Shown here: positions 27,466 through 37,542 of the stretch, one piece after another
Numbering within the stretch: the stretch's first letter is position 1
Layout: every line of letters begins with the position of its first letter
Source: Brucella rhizosphaerae
GTDB lineage: Bacteria; Pseudomonadota; Alphaproteobacteria; Rhizobiales; Rhizobiaceae
Direction of reading: 5' to 3'
Length of the DNA stretch: 64,000 bases
Assembly: GCF_002252475.1 (NCBI RefSeq)
Contig: NZ_NNRK01000034.1
Coordinates: 914,743 to 978,742 of the forward strand
Notes under the pieces: model-generated
Told to the model about the DNA's origin: nothing
Database searches by the model: none
What the model saw: the letters and a program-made list of their open reading frames with translations, nothing else
Made by a program: the position numbers and the translations under genes

Positions 27466-28827
27466 TTGCGTTCTCTTGCGATACGCGTCGTCACTCTTTC
27501 GACGCTCTGGGTCATTCTGGCGCTTGTCGTTGTGGCGACTCTTATCAGCACCCTTTACGGCGATGCGGCACGCAACAATTTTGAGCGGCTTCTGACAGCG
27601 CATTTGTTCAGTCTTGTAGGTGCAGTCAGTATATCGCCGGACGGCACTCTTCAAGGGCGTCCTGAACTTGGAGAACTGCGCTATTCCAGTCCACTTTCCG
27701 GTTGGTACTGGTCTGTTGACCCCGTTTCGTCAAACATCAACGGCAAATTGCAATCGCTATCCACTGCGGGGCGGATTGTGCCTGATCTGCCGGTAAATCA
27801 AGCGCCGTTCGACAGTTCGTTCATGCGCAGCTATACGCTGCCGGGGTTGAATGGCGAAGAACTCTACATTGTCGAAACGGAAGTCGTTCTCGATAATGAT
27901 AACCGCGTTGCGCGCTTCCGTGTGATGGGGAACCTGAGTGAAGTCATGAATGAAATCGATGCCTTCAGAAGCAAGCTTGCTCTTTATCTGGCGATTTTTG
28001 GACTTGGCAGTGTCTTCATCAATGCAGGCATTATTCTCTTTGGTTTGCGTCCACTCGATAAGGTCCGTCTGGCTTTGACTGATATTCGCGAAGGGCGATC
28101 AGCGAAACTCGACACATCGCTGCCTATTGAAATTGCACCACTTGCAAGTGAGATGAATGCGCTGATTGAAAACAACCGCCGCATTGTTGAGCGTTCACGC
28201 ACACAGGTCGGCAATCTTGCCCACTCGTTGAAGACGCCTCTTTCAGTCTTGACCAATGAAGCACGGGCAATGGGCGGCGAGCAGGGCCGGGTTGTACTTG
28301 AACAGAGCGAAGCCATGCAAGTGCAGATACAGCATTATCTGCAACGAGCTCGCATCGCTGCGCAACGAGACAGCGTCGTATTCAGAACTCAGGTCACTCC
28401 AGTGCTTGAGCGGATGGAACGTGTGACTGTGAAGCTTAACCCTGCTTTCAGAATCACATTCAGGAATGTGCTCCCGGGCGCCGTTTTCGCAGGCGAAAAA
28501 GAAGATCTGGAAGAGATTGTCGGTAATCTGCTCGAAAACGCAGGTAAATGGGGGCGTAGACACATTGAGATCGTTTTGCGACCAGCCGCTGATGCACAGC
28601 GCCAGTTTGAGATTCTGATAGAGGATGACGGCCCGGGCCTTGCTCCTGATAAGATCGAACAAGCGTTAAAACGTGGTAATCGGGTCGATGAGACTAAGCC
28701 GGGCACTGGGCTTGGGTTGGCAATCGTACAGGACACGGTGCGTGAATATGGCGGCGCCTTGCATCTGGGCAAGAGTAACTTGGGCGGGCTTCAAGTGCGT
28801 GTTGTGTTGCCGCTGACTGAAGATTGA
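27466..28827 (+). CDS. feuQ: FeuQ-type sensor histidine kinase
   Basis: Two membrane segments (about 10-33 and 172-195) flank a periplasmic sensor domain; a HAMP region, a PhoQ-like HisKA motif with His253 in LAHSLKTPLSVLTNEA and a HATPase domain (NLLENAGKWG, DDGPGLAPD, GTGLGLAIVQD) follow. It pairs with FeuP and its sensor probably contacts FeuN. TTG at 27466 has no ribosome-binding site; an in-frame CTG at 27439, overlapping the feuP stop and preceded by GGGAGCGGG, is a better start and would add nine residues. Coordinates given use the TTG. Confidence 0.8.
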   Translation: MRSLAIRVVTLSTLWVILALVVVATLISTLYGDAARNNFERLLTAHLFSLVGAVSISPDGTLQGRPELGELRYSSPLSGWYWSVDPVSSNINGKLQSLSTAGRIVPDLPVNQAPFDSSFMRSYTLPGLNGEELYIVETEVVLDNDNRVARFRVMGNLSEVMNEIDAFRSKLALYLAIFGLGSVFINAGIILFGLRPLDKVRLALTDIREGRSAKLDTSLPIEIAPLASEMNALIENNRRIVERSRTQVGNLAHSLKTPLSVLTNEARAMGGEQGRVVLEQSEAMQVQIQHYLQRARIAAQRDSVVFRTQVTPVLERMERVTVKLNPAFRITFRNVLPGAVFAGEKEDLEEIVGNLLENAGKWGRRHIEIVLRPAADAQRQFEILIEDDGPGLAPDKIEQALKRGNRVDETKPGTGLGLAIVQDTVREYGGALHLGKSNLGGLQVRVVLPLTED

Positions 28828-28923
28828 TGGTTGTTTTTGCCACGGGGCGAACTAGAAGGTAAGACTTATTAGCTGCATCCTACGATAGTATGCATGCTCA
28901 TTTTTTATGAAGGCCGGTTTGTT

Positions 28924-29370
28924 ATGATAATGGTATCAAGGTTTTCTGCTCCTCTTCTGATCGCTTCAATGGCGTTCGTGCTTTCGGCCTGCGGGACATC
29001 CGGTGGTGGAAAAGGTTTGGGACTGACTTCGCTTGGTGGGTCATCGTCATCGGCAGAAACGCGTCCGAATCTCCTGGCACCGCTCGGCAACGGCCTTTTG
29101 GGCAGTTCGGCAGGGCAGTTGACTACCGGTGACCGTAAGAAGGCCCTGGAAGCAGAATACCGAGCGCTTGAATACTCGCCTGCTGGCAAAGCCGTCTCGT
29201 GGAGTGGCAGTGGGTCGACATCTGGCGATGTCACTGCGGCACAGCCCTATCAGGTGGGTTCGCAGAATTGTCGCCAATATACGCACACCTTCACCATCGC
29301 GGATTCACTGCAAACTGCACGCGGTACTGCGTGCCGTAATACGGATGGAAGCTGGACGCCGCTGAACTGA
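28924..29370 (+). CDS. RT0821/Lpp0805-type outer membrane lipoprotein
   Basis: About 148 residues. A lipoprotein signal with lipobox LSAC (Cys near residue 22) is followed by a Gly/Ser-rich stretch and a surface-antigen domain: DRKKALEAEYRALEYSPAGK, then GSQNCRQYTHTFTIADSLQT with two cysteines. It matches the RT0821/Lpp0805 surface protein family. ATG at 28924 or 28930 fits the lipoprotein signal; the longer in-frame start at 28894 adds residues before it. It stands alone behind feuQ. Confidence 0.7.
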   Translation: MIMVSRFSAPLLIASMAFVLSACGTSGGGKGLGLTSLGGSSSSAETRPNLLAPLGNGLLGSSAGQLTTGDRKKALEAEYRALEYSPAGKAVSWSGSGSTSGDVTAAQPYQVGSQNCRQYTHTFTIADSLQTARGTACRNTDGSWTPLN

Positions 29371-29440
29371 TTGCTCCAGGCATTTGCGGCGAATTGCCCT
29401 AGTCTGTAACTTCCGGCAGGTTACTGTTGGTTTTTACCTC

Positions 29441-29461
29441 GGCTGAGACTAAGTCTCAGCC
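29441..29461 (+). promoter_or_regulatory. Perfect palindrome touching the ccmI start codon
   Basis: GGCTGAGACTAAGTCTCAGCC is a 9-base inverted repeat with a 3-base centre, at 29441-29461. It ends directly before the ccmI ATG and covers the place of the ribosome-binding site, where no Shine-Dalgarno is seen. It could be an operator or an RNA hairpin that limits translation. Confidence 0.75.
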
Positions 29462-30595
29462 ATGGAATTCTGGTTGACTGCCGCACTGCTGACCCTTGCA
29501 GCCACATTGACTGTTTTGTTGCCGCTGACACGGAACAAGCAGGAATTTTTGCCCCCTGAAAAGAACGATCTGGAAGTGTATCGCGACCAGTTGCGCGAGG
29601 TTGAGGCGGATGCCGCACGCGGTATGATCGACGCTCCCAGTGCTGAACAGGCTCGTATCGAAATTTCCCGCCGCATTCTTAATGCCGAAAAAGCCAGTGC
29701 GGAATCAGTAGCCAATATACGGAAAGCTCGATCCGGGCGCATGCTGGCTCTCGCAGCGGTGCTGGCCGTTCCGTTGATCGCTTGGGGCGTGTACCCACTT
29801 TTCGGCGCGCCTGACACACCGTCAATGCCACTGGCCGCGCGTCTGGCGAATAGTCCGCAGAATAGCTCAGTTGATGAACTGATTGCCCGTGCCGAAGCGC
29901 ATCTTGCACAAAACCCCGGCGACGCTCGCGGGTGGGATGTATTGGCACCCATATATCTGCGGATTGGCCGTGGTGCTGATGCAGTCAATGCCTATCGTTC
30001 TGCAATTCGTCTTGAAGGTGAAAACTTCCAGCGTATTCTTGGCTTGGGCGAAGCCTTGATCGCGGTATCCGGTGGACCAATCACTGCCGAGGCGGAAGGC
30101 TTGTTTGAAAAAGCGGCCTTGCTGGAACCTGAAGACATCCGGCCGCAGTATTATCTCGCCCAGGGTGAGATGCAGGATGGCAATGCGGACGGCGCAATAA
30201 AGAGACTACAGACCGTCCTCGATAAAGCGCCTGATGATGCTCCATGGCGCAAACAGGTTGAAGAGACCATTGCACGTATTCGTGGAGTTGCTCCGCAAGC
30301 GCCAACGGCCGGTCCTACCACAGAGGATGTCGATGCTGCCGCTTCCATGAGCCCTGAAGATCGCCAAGCCATGGTTGAAGGTATGGTTCAACGTTTGGAT
30401 GAAAGTCTTCGCGAAAATGGCGGGGATATCGATGGCTGGAAGCGTCTTGTGCGCTCCTATATGATCCTTAATCGCCGGGATGACGCACTTGATGCGTTAA
30501 AACGTGGGGTTGAGGCGCTGGATGGTGAAAAGCGGGCTGAGCTGACAGGCTTTGCCGCAGAACTGGGTCTGAAAGCAGGGAGCGCAACACAATGA
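29462..30595 (+). CDS. ccmI: Cytochrome c maturation protein CcmI/CycH
   Basis: CcmI holds apocytochrome c for haem ligation by CcmFH. It has the typical architecture: two membrane segments (residues about 5-23 and 93-115) flanking a helical cytoplasmic loop ([21 protein letters not shown]), then a periplasmic TPR part ([20 protein letters not shown] and later [19 protein letters not shown]). The 377-residue length fits alphaproteobacterial CycH. First gene of ccmIEFH, overlapping ccmE by 4 bases. Confidence 0.93.
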   Translation: MEFWLTAALLTLAATLTVLLPLTRNKQEFLPPEKNDLEVYRDQLREVEADAARGMIDAPSAEQARIEISRRILNAEKASAESVANIRKARSGRMLALAAVLAVPLIAWGVYPLFGAPDTPSMPLAARLANSPQNSSVDELIARAEAHLAQNPGDARGWDVLAPIYLRIGRGADAVNAYRSAIRLEGENFQRILGLGEALIAVSGGPITAEAEGLFEKAALLEPEDIRPQYYLAQGEMQDGNADGAIKRLQTVLDKAPDDAPWRKQVEETIARIRGVAPQAPTAGPTTEDVDAAASMSPEDRQAMVEGMVQRLDESLRENGGDIDGWKRLVRSYMILNRRDDALDALKRGVEALDGEKRAELTGFAAELGLKAGSATQ

Positions 30596-31089
30596 GTGCG
30601 ACTGCAGAAAACAATGGACGCAACGCGAAGCCGGTAGGCAGTTTTGCCCGTACGGTTAGTCAGCGAAAGCGTAAGCGCCTGATGTTGATCGGCGGTGCTT
30701 TGGCTGTTCTCGCTGTCGCGGTTGGCCTCATGCTCATGGCTTTTAATCAGGATATTCGATTTTTCCGAACACCTGCCGATTTGACCGAACAGGAAATCAC
30801 CTCGGGTGCCCGGTTTCGTTTGGGTGGCCTTGTTGAAGAGGGTTCTGTGATGCGAGAGGGCAGCGAGTTACGCTTTACTGTCACCGACACAATCAAAACG
30901 GTCAATGTCGTCTTCGAAGGGATTGCGCCCGATCTGTTCCGTGAAGGACAGGGTGTTGTCGCGGAAGGGCGCTTTGGTCCTGACGGCGTGTTTCGTGCCG
31001 ATAATGTGCTGGCCAAGCACGATGAAAACTATGTCCCTAAAGATCTCGCAGACAGCCTGAAAAAGAAGGGCGTGTGGGAAGGTAAATGA
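30592..31089 (+). CDS. ccmE: Cytochrome c maturation haem chaperone CcmE/CycJ
   Basis: CcmE carries haem in the periplasm. A single N-terminal membrane anchor ([21 protein letters not shown]) precedes an OB-fold domain with [16 protein letters not shown] and the haem-binding His143 in [11 protein letters not shown], including the downstream Tyr147. 165 residues, as expected. ATGA coupling to ccmI; a 43-base spacer precedes ccmF. Confidence 0.95.
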   Translation: MSATAENNGRNAKPVGSFARTVSQRKRKRLMLIGGALAVLAVAVGLMLMAFNQDIRFFRTPADLTEQEITSGARFRLGGLVEEGSVMREGSELRFTVTDTIKTVNVVFEGIAPDLFREGQGVVAEGRFGPDGVFRADNVLAKHDENYVPKDLADSLKKKGVWEGK

Positions 31090-31132
31090 TGGGAATCGGG
31101 CCAGTAATCGGAATTGGAACTGGAAAAAGCCT

Positions 31133-33124
31133 ATGAATGTCGAGATTGGTCATTTCGCGCTTGTTCTGGCGCTGGCTCTGTCAGTTGTTCAGTCTATCGC
31201 GCCAGTCGTTGGTGCGCACCGTAGAGACATGCAATTGATGGGCGTTGCGGTGCCAACGGCGCTCGCAGTCTTCGCTTTGATTGCATTCTCTTTCATAGTG
31301 CTGACCTTGGCCTATGTCGTCTCTGACTTTTCTGTCCTTAACGTGGTTGAGAACTCGCATTCGCAGAAGCCGATGCTGTATAAGATCACCGGCGTTTGGG
31401 GCAATCATGAAGGCTCCATGTTGTTATGGGTGCTGATTCTCAGCTTCTTCAGTGCGCTGGTTGCAGCTTTTTCCGGAAATTTGCCGGAAACTCTCCGCGC
31501 GAATGTTTTAGGTGTTCAGGGTTGGATCGGAACGGCCTTTCTGGCTTTCATCATTTTCACATCCAATCCATTCACGCGCATTATTCCTGCACCGATTGAA
31601 GGCGGCGATCTGAACCCGATCCTTCAGGATATCGGTCTCGCGATCCATCCGCCGTTGCTTTATCTCGGTTATGTCGGCTTCTCTGTTTGCTTTTCCTTTG
31701 CCGTGGCGGCTCTGATTGAAGGGCGTCTCGATGCCGCCTGGGCGCGCTGGGTTCGCCCTTGGGCATTGGTGGCCTGGATGTTCCTGACCGGCGGCATCGC
31801 AATGGGCTCATACTGGGCTTACTATGAGCTCGGCTGGGGCGGCTGGTGGTTTTGGGATCCGGTCGAAAACGCATCTTTTATGCCATGGCTGGTCGGAACA
31901 GCGCTGTTGCATTCTGCAATTGTCATGGAAAAGCGTTCGGCTCTCAAAATCTGGACTGTACTACTTGCGATCCTGACCTTTTCACTCTCGCTGTTGGGCA
32001 CCTTTTTGGTTCGCTCCGGCGTGCTGACATCTGTGCATAGTTTCGCGACCGATCCGGGACGCGGACTTTTTATTCTGGCTATTCTCGCCATCTTTATCGG
32101 TGGTTCGCTGTCGCTTTTCGCTCTGCGTGTTCAGAGCCTTTCGTCGGGTGGATTGTTTCAGCCGATTTCGCGCGAAGGTGCCCTGGTTTTCAACAATCTC
32201 TTCCTGACGACAGCCGCTGCGACCGTTCTTATCGGCACGCTTTATCCGTTGCTGTTGGAAGTCCTGACCGGTGACAAGATTTCGGTCGGGGCGCCATTTT
32301 TCAACATGACATTCGGGCCGCTGATGATTCCGCTGCTGTTCGCCGTACCTTTTGGTCCGCTGCTCGCCTGGAAGCGGGGGGATCTCTATGGTGTTGCACA
32401 AAGACTGATGACAGCATTCGCATTGTCATTGATTACCGTGGGTATTGTGATCTGGCGAAGCGAAGCGCACTCCGTGCTTGCAGCCCTCGGCATTGGTCTT
32501 GCTGTATGGTTGATCCTGGGTAGCCTGACCGACCTCTGGTTGAAGGCAGGTATTGGTAAGGTTCCCGCGAGCAAAGTGTTGCCGCGCTTTAAAGGGCTGC
32601 CACGTTCAGTCTTCGGGACAGCGCTTGCACATATGGGCGTTGGCGTAACGTTGCTCGGCATCATAAGCGTTACGACATATGGTACGGAAAGCGTGTTGCT
32701 GATGCGCCCGGGCGAGACGACAAAAGTCGCAGATTATTCGCTGCGCTTTGAAGGACTGCGTCCTTTGACCGGTTCCAACTTCACGGAAAATCGCGGCACG
32801 TTTACCCTTCTGGATTCGTCAAATCGCAACCTGGGTGTGATCGAGCCTTCCAAGCGATTTTTCCCGGCCCGTCAAATGCCGACGACTGAATCAGGCATCC
32901 GGACGCTTTGGTTCAGTCAGGTTTATGTGGCTCTGGGTGACGAACCTGGCAATGGTTCTATCGTTGTGCGTGTTTGGTGGAAACCAGACGTCACGCTCAT
33001 CTGGTATGGCGCGCTGATCATGATGATAGGGGCGATCTTCTCTCTCGCGGACCGCCGCTTGCGTGTTGGCGCTCCATCAAAGGCACGCAAGGTCGCATCG
33101 AAAGAAGCAGAGGCGACGGCATGA
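31133..33124 (+). CDS. ccmF: Haem lyase CcmF/CycK
   Basis: CcmF is the integral membrane part of the haem lyase that attaches haem to apocytochrome c. The 663-residue protein has about 14 or 15 hydrophobic segments and the tryptophan-rich signature [19 protein letters not shown], with [18 protein letters not shown] and [19 protein letters not shown]. It is the third gene of the ccm operon and is coupled to ccmH by ATGA (33121-33124). Confidence 0.96.
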   Translation: MNVEIGHFALVLALALSVVQSIAPVVGAHRRDMQLMGVAVPTALAVFALIAFSFIVLTLAYVVSDFSVLNVVENSHSQKPMLYKITGVWGNHEGSMLLWVLILSFFSALVAAFSGNLPETLRANVLGVQGWIGTAFLAFIIFTSNPFTRIIPAPIEGGDLNPILQDIGLAIHPPLLYLGYVGFSVCFSFAVAALIEGRLDAAWARWVRPWALVAWMFLTGGIAMGSYWAYYELGWGGWWFWDPVENASFMPWLVGTALLHSAIVMEKRSALKIWTVLLAILTFSLSLLGTFLVRSGVLTSVHSFATDPGRGLFILAILAIFIGGSLSLFALRVQSLSSGGLFQPISREGALVFNNLFLTTAAATVLIGTLYPLLLEVLTGDKISVGAPFFNMTFGPLMIPLLFAVPFGPLLAWKRGDLYGVAQRLMTAFALSLITVGIVIWRSEAHSVLAALGIGLAVWLILGSLTDLWLKAGIGKVPASKVLPRFKGLPRSVFGTALAHMGVGVTLLGIISVTTYGTESVLLMRPGETTKVADYSLRFEGLRPLTGSNFTENRGTFTLLDSSNRNLGVIEPSKRFFPARQMPTTESGIRTLWFSQVYVALGDEPGNGSIVVRVWWKPDVTLIWYGALIMMIGAIFSLADRRLRVGAPSKARKVASKEAEATA

Positions 33125-33597
33125 GAATAGGCAAATGTCTTTCCATGCTTTTTCTCGGATTGTCGCTGGTGTTTAACGGTTCGGCCGCGCTGGCTGTCAA
33201 TCCGGATGAAGTACTTTCCGATCCGCAGCTGGAAAGGCGCGCACGACAAATATCGGCGGAACTCCGATGCATGGTCTGCCAGAACGAATCGATTGACGAT
33301 TCCAATGCGGAGCTTGCGCGCGACCTGCGTATTCTTGTGCGCGAGCGCCTGACTTCCGGCGATTCTGACAAGCAGGTGATGGATTTCGTCGTGGACCGGT
33401 ATGGCGAATTCGTTTTGCTGAAGCCTCGGTTCAATGCGCAGACGGCACTTCTTTGGGGTTTCCCGGTGCTGATTCTTTTGATTGGCGGTATTGCTCTGGT
33501 CATTGCCTTCCGCAGGCGCAATACAGCGACTGAAGTCCAAAAACCGCTGTCGGAACGAGAAAAAGCCGAGCTTTCGAGGCTTCTCGACGATAAGTAA
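33121..33597 (+). CDS. ccmH: Cytochrome c maturation thioredoxin-like CcmH/CycL
   Basis: 158 residues: signal peptide ([17 protein letters not shown]), a periplasmic three-helix domain with the redox motif LRCMVCQN (Cys50, Cys53), and a C-terminal membrane anchor ([21 protein letters not shown]). It reduces or holds the CXXCH motif of apocytochrome c for CcmF. The ATG at 33121 overlaps the ccmF stop. A 168-base gap to degP follows. Confidence 0.95.
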   Translation: MRIGKCLSMLFLGLSLVFNGSAALAVNPDEVLSDPQLERRARQISAELRCMVCQNESIDDSNAELARDLRILVRERLTSGDSDKQVMDFVVDRYGEFVLLKPRFNAQTALLWGFPVLILLIGGIALVIAFRRRNTATEVQKPLSEREKAELSRLLDDK

Positions 33598-33765
33598 GCC
33601 ATTATTCTGCTCTGATTTTCTTCTCAAACCTTACAAAACTTTCATCTTCCGGAAATTGAGCGGTAAGGTAGTCCGAACTATCTTGAGCTCTATAAAGGAT
33701 TACAGGTCCAGATTTGCCTTGGTGGGAATTCTTGGTCCTGGATTGCTGCTCGTAAGGAGAGACAG

Positions 33766-35310
33766 ATGTCGAAGAATATAACTTCAAAGTATCGCAAGGG
33801 TGTTGCAGCCGTAGCGCTGTCAGCCGCGCTTGCCGGTGCGTTCGTCGCAACCGGCCCGATGGGCGTGATGAACAATGCCCGCGCCGAAGCAGTTAGCGTC
33901 ACTCCGGTTCAACAGGCTGGCTTTGCCGATCTGGTTGAAAAAGTGCGTCCGGCAGTCGTTAGCGTGCGCGTCAAGAAAGACGTGCAGGAAGCCGATAGCC
34001 GTGGCCAGCAAATGGGTACCCCTCCAGGCTTCGATCAGCTGCCTGATGGCCATCCTCTAAAGCGCTTCTTCCGTGATTTTGGAATGGAACCTCGTGGCGA
34101 TGCGCGTCCGGATAACCGCCGTCCGGGCAATCGCGGCAAGCCACGTCCAGGTCATGAGCGTCCTGTGGCTCAGGGCTCCGGCTTCTTCATCTCTGAAGAT
34201 GGTTATCTCGTCACCAACAATCACGTTGTTTCCGATGGCGATGCCTATAGCGTTGTTCTCGACGACGGTACAGAACTCGATGCGAAGCTGATCGGTACTG
34301 ATCCGCGCACCGATCTTGCTGTGCTGAAAATTGATGATGCAAAGCGCAAGTTTACTTATGTGAAGCTCGGCGATGACAGCAAGATCCGCGTTGGTGATTG
34401 GGTCGTTGCAGTCGGCAATCCCTTCGGTCTTGGCGGTACAGTTACATCCGGTATCGTTTCGGCTCGTGGTCGTGATATCGGAGCAGGACCTTACGACGAT
34501 TTCATCCAGATTGATGCTGCTGTTAACAAAGGCAACTCCGGTGGCCCCGCTTTCGATCTGTCGGGCGAAGTCATTGGCATCAACACTGCGATCTTCTCCC
34601 CTTCAGGTGGTAGCGTAGGTATTGCTTTTGCAATTCCTGCATCGACTGCAAAGCAGGTTGTTGACCAGCTTATTAAGAAGGGCTCGGTGGAGCGCGGTTG
34701 GATTGGTGTTCAGATCCAGCCAGTCAATAAGGATATTGCTGCATCGCTTGGTCTAGCGGAAGAGAAGGGAGCGCTCGTCGCTTCTCCTCAGGCGGATGGC
34801 CCTGCTGCAAAGGCGGGCATCAAGTCCGGCGATGTGATCACTGCGGTTAATGGTGAAACGGTTCAGGATCCCCGCGATCTGGCCCGTAAAGTTGCCAATA
34901 TCATCCCTGGTGAGAAGGCTGCTCTGACCGTTTGGCGCAAGAACAAGGCCGAAGAAATCGATATTACGATTGCGGCCATGCCTCAGGATCTTGGCAAAGC
35001 GGACAGCCAGACTGGTGGTGGTGATACCGAACAGGGTGAATCGCTCGACTCCTATGGCCTGACGGTTACGCCATCAGAAGATGGCGACGGCGTGGTTGTC
35101 ACCAATGTTGATCCTGATAGCGATGCGTCCGATCGTGGAATTCGTTCCGGTGACATCATTGTCTCGGTTAACAATCAGATTGTGAAAAGCGCCAAGGATA
35201 TCGACAAGGCGATTGCCGAGGCTTCAAAGGCCGGACGTAAGGCTGTGCTGCTGCAGTTGCAGAGCAACGATCAGAGCCGCTTCGTCGCACTGCCGATCGA
35301 TCAGGGATAA
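33766..35310 (+). CDS. degP: Periplasmic serine protease DegP/HtrA (Do family)
   Basis: DegP degrades and refolds misfolded envelope proteins. The 514-residue precursor has a signal peptide (about residues 1-41), a Q-linker-like Arg/Pro/Gly-rich insert (about 110-135), a trypsin-like domain with His153 (NNHVV), Asp183 (TDLAV) and Ser258 (GNSGGP), and two PDZ domains (about 290-390 and 425-505). ATG at 33766 has AAGGAGAG upstream. A terminator follows. It lies between the ccm operon and a two-component pair, an order preserved in rhizobia. Confidence 0.96.
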   Translation: MSKNITSKYRKGVAAVALSAALAGAFVATGPMGVMNNARAEAVSVTPVQQAGFADLVEKVRPAVVSVRVKKDVQEADSRGQQMGTPPGFDQLPDGHPLKRFFRDFGMEPRGDARPDNRRPGNRGKPRPGHERPVAQGSGFFISEDGYLVTNNHVVSDGDAYSVVLDDGTELDAKLIGTDPRTDLAVLKIDDAKRKFTYVKLGDDSKIRVGDWVVAVGNPFGLGGTVTSGIVSARGRDIGAGPYDDFIQIDAAVNKGNSGGPAFDLSGEVIGINTAIFSPSGGSVGIAFAIPASTAKQVVDQLIKKGSVERGWIGVQIQPVNKDIAASLGLAEEKGALVASPQADGPAAKAGIKSGDVITAVNGETVQDPRDLARKVANIIPGEKAALTVWRKNKAEEIDITIAAMPQDLGKADSQTGGGDTEQGESLDSYGLTVTPSEDGDGVVVTNVDPDSDASDRGIRSGDIIVSVNNQIVKSAKDIDKAIAEASKAGRKAVLLQLQSNDQSRFVALPIDQG

Positions 35311-35341
35311 TGATTGTATGACGCAGGCTATCTGAAATAAA

Positions 35342-35368
35342 ATGCCAGACGGAGAACCCGTCTGGCAT
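35342..35368 (+). terminator. Terminator-like hairpin after degP
   Basis: ATGCCAGACGG at 35342-35352 pairs perfectly with 35358-35368 around a 5-base loop, followed by the T-rich TTCCTTCATTTT. It separates degP from the response regulator gene, which starts 40 bases downstream. Confidence 0.75.
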
Positions 35369-35407
35369 TCCTTCATTTTAACCAATGATCTGGTCTATAG
35401 TATCGCC

Positions 35408-36118
35408 ATGAAGATTCTCGTTATCGAAGACGACCGCGAAGCGGCCCGCTATCTGGAGAAGGCCCTTACTGAGGCCGGACATTCAGCCGATATCGCCGGT
35501 GATGGCGAGATTGGTTATGCGCTGGCTGAAAACGGCAATTACGATGTGCTGGTCGTAGATCGCATGTTGCCCAAGCGCGACGGTCTTTCCGTTGTGGCCG
35601 GTCTGCGCGCCAAAGGCATGGAAACGCCAGTCCTTATCCTTTCTGCTCTTGGCGAAGTGGACGATCGGGTAACGGGGCTGCGTGCAGGTGGTGATGACTA
35701 TCTGACCAAGCCTTATGCATTTTCTGAATTGCTTGCACGCGTGGAAGTTCTGCAACGCCGGTCAAGTCCGCGCGAGGCTGACACGATCTATCGCGTTGGA
35801 GATCTGGAACTCGACAGGCTGGCCCATACGGCGCGCAGACAAGATGTCGATATCACGCTCCAGCCACGAGAGTTTCGCCTGCTTGAATATCTGATGCGTC
35901 ATGCGGGGCAGGTCGTTACGCGCACGATGTTGCTTGAAAATGTCTGGGATTATCACTTCGATCCTCAGACCAATGTAATTGACGTGCACATCTCGCGGCT
36001 TCGCAGCAAAATAGAAAAAGGCTTTGACGTTCCGTTGCTGCACACCGTGCGTGGCGCGGGCTATATGCTCAAAGCCGGGCGCACCAAAGCCTCTGTTGCG
36101 AGCGCCAAGGCGGAATGA
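35408..36118 (+). CDS. OmpR-family response regulator
   Basis: 236 residues: receiver domain with Asp51 (LVVDRMLPKRDG), Ser/Thr in LILSALGEVDD and Lys in LTKPYAFSELLARV, then a winged-helix output domain (TLQPREFRLLEYLMRHAGQV to VHISRLRSKIEKG). ATG at 35408 gives the canonical MKILVIEDD start; a longer in-frame start at 35342 lies within the terminator hairpin. It overlaps the kinase gene by 4 bases. The partner and target genes are not known from sequence; the degP neighbour suggests envelope stress. Confidence 0.9.
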   Translation: MKILVIEDDREAARYLEKALTEAGHSADIAGDGEIGYALAENGNYDVLVVDRMLPKRDGLSVVAGLRAKGMETPVLILSALGEVDDRVTGLRAGGDDYLTKPYAFSELLARVEVLQRRSSPREADTIYRVGDLELDRLAHTARRQDVDITLQPREFRLLEYLMRHAGQVVTRTMLLENVWDYHFDPQTNVIDVHISRLRSKIEKGFDVPLLHTVRGAGYMLKAGRTKASVASAKAE

Positions 36119-37521
36119 TGGGTCGTTTCTCTGCGCTCATGCGCACGACGGCGGCGCGCTTATCAACGCTCTATCTCCTGTTGTTTGCCGTTGGAGCGGT
36201 GGCATTGGTCTTCTACATGACCAACCTTTCTGCTTCCATTATCAATAGTCAGACTCAGGAAGCGCTCGGTGAGGAAGTCGCGAGTATCGGCAAGGCCTAT
36301 TCGCGGGGTGGTATTCCGCAACTTGTGCGCACGATTGATTATCGTTCCCGGCAACCCGGCGCCTATCTCTATCTTGTGGCAGACCCAACTGGGCGCATCC
36401 TGTCTGGCAATGTTGAAGGTGTTGAACCGGGCGTGCTGGACACGGATGGTATTGTCGAACGCGCTTTTAAGTATCGCCGCTATGGCGAGCAGGGAACTGA
36501 GACTGAACACCGTGCGATAGCAGTCGTAATTGCACTGCCCAATGGCATGCGCTTGCTCGTTGGTCGTGATCTGGGCGAACCGGAACGCTTCCGTGATCTT
36601 GTACGCAGTTCACTCATGCTCGCTCTCGGTATCATGGGGGTCGGCGCACTTCTGATCTGGTTCTTCGTCGGACGTCGCGCACTCAAGCGTATCGATGAAG
36701 TCTCGCGCGCTTCGCAGCGCATTATGGATGGCGACCTAACCGGGCGACTGCCGGTCAATGGTTCCGGTGATGAGTTTGATCGTCTCTCCAGCAATCTCAA
36801 TGTCATGCTTGGCCGCATTCTTGAACTCAATGAAGGTCTGAAGCAGGTTTCCGATAATATTGCGCACGACCTCAAGACGCCACTTACACGCCTGCGCAAC
36901 CGGGCTGAAGAAGCGCTATCAGGCAAAAAGGCTGGTCCTGAATATCGGGAGGCGTTGGACGGCATCATCGGTGAATCCGATCAGCTGATCCGCACATTTA
37001 ATGCGATTTTGATGATCTCTCGTCTTGAAGCAGGCTATTCCGCTGAGAACCTTGAGAATATGTCGGTGGCATCAATTGTCAGCGATGTAGCTGAAATGTA
37101 CGAGCCAGTAGCCGAAGATGCGGGTGCTACATTGACCCTTGGTGCGCTCGATGATGCACCGCTGCATATAAATCGTGAACTCGTCGGTCAGACCGTCTCC
37201 AACCTCGTCGATAATGCCATCAAATATGCGCTCTCAGGCGAGAACCCAGCAGTCGTTACACTTTCCATGGAGCGTGATTCACAATGGGTGCGCATTGTGA
37301 TCGCTGACAACGGCCCAGGCATTCCAGAAGATAAACGCGAGCAGGCAACCGAACGTTTTGTGCGGCTTGAGGAAAGCCGTACACAGCCGGGATCAGGGCT
37401 TGGTTTAAGCCTTGCCAAGGCGGTTATGAAATTGCACGGTGGCGCTCTGCGTCTGGAAGATAATGGACCCGGCCTGCGTGCAGTGCTTGAGTTTCCGTTG
37501 CCAAAGGACACACAATCTTAA
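36115..37521 (+). CDS. Sensor histidine kinase of the degP-linked two-component pair
   Basis: 468 residues: a membrane segment (about 15-37), a periplasmic domain of about 125 residues, a second membrane segment (about 163-185), HAMP (SQRIMDGDLTGRLPVNGSGD), HisKA with His251 (NIAHDLKTPLTRLRNRAE) and HATPase (NLVDNAIKYAL, DNGPGIPED, GSGLGLSLAKAV). Architecture is that of EnvZ/PhoQ-type kinases. Translationally coupled to the response regulator; glnE follows after 21 bases. Confidence 0.92.
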   Translation: MMGRFSALMRTTAARLSTLYLLLFAVGAVALVFYMTNLSASIINSQTQEALGEEVASIGKAYSRGGIPQLVRTIDYRSRQPGAYLYLVADPTGRILSGNVEGVEPGVLDTDGIVERAFKYRRYGEQGTETEHRAIAVVIALPNGMRLLVGRDLGEPERFRDLVRSSLMLALGIMGVGALLIWFFVGRRALKRIDEVSRASQRIMDGDLTGRLPVNGSGDEFDRLSSNLNVMLGRILELNEGLKQVSDNIAHDLKTPLTRLRNRAEEALSGKKAGPEYREALDGIIGESDQLIRTFNAILMISRLEAGYSAENLENMSVASIVSDVAEMYEPVAEDAGATLTLGALDDAPLHINRELVGQTVSNLVDNAIKYALSGENPAVVTLSMERDSQWVRIVIADNGPGIPEDKREQATERFVRLEESRTQPGSGLGLSLAKAVMKLHGGALRLEDNGPGLRAVLEFPLPKDTQS

Positions 37522-37542
37522 AGTGACATGCTAGAGGGGATC

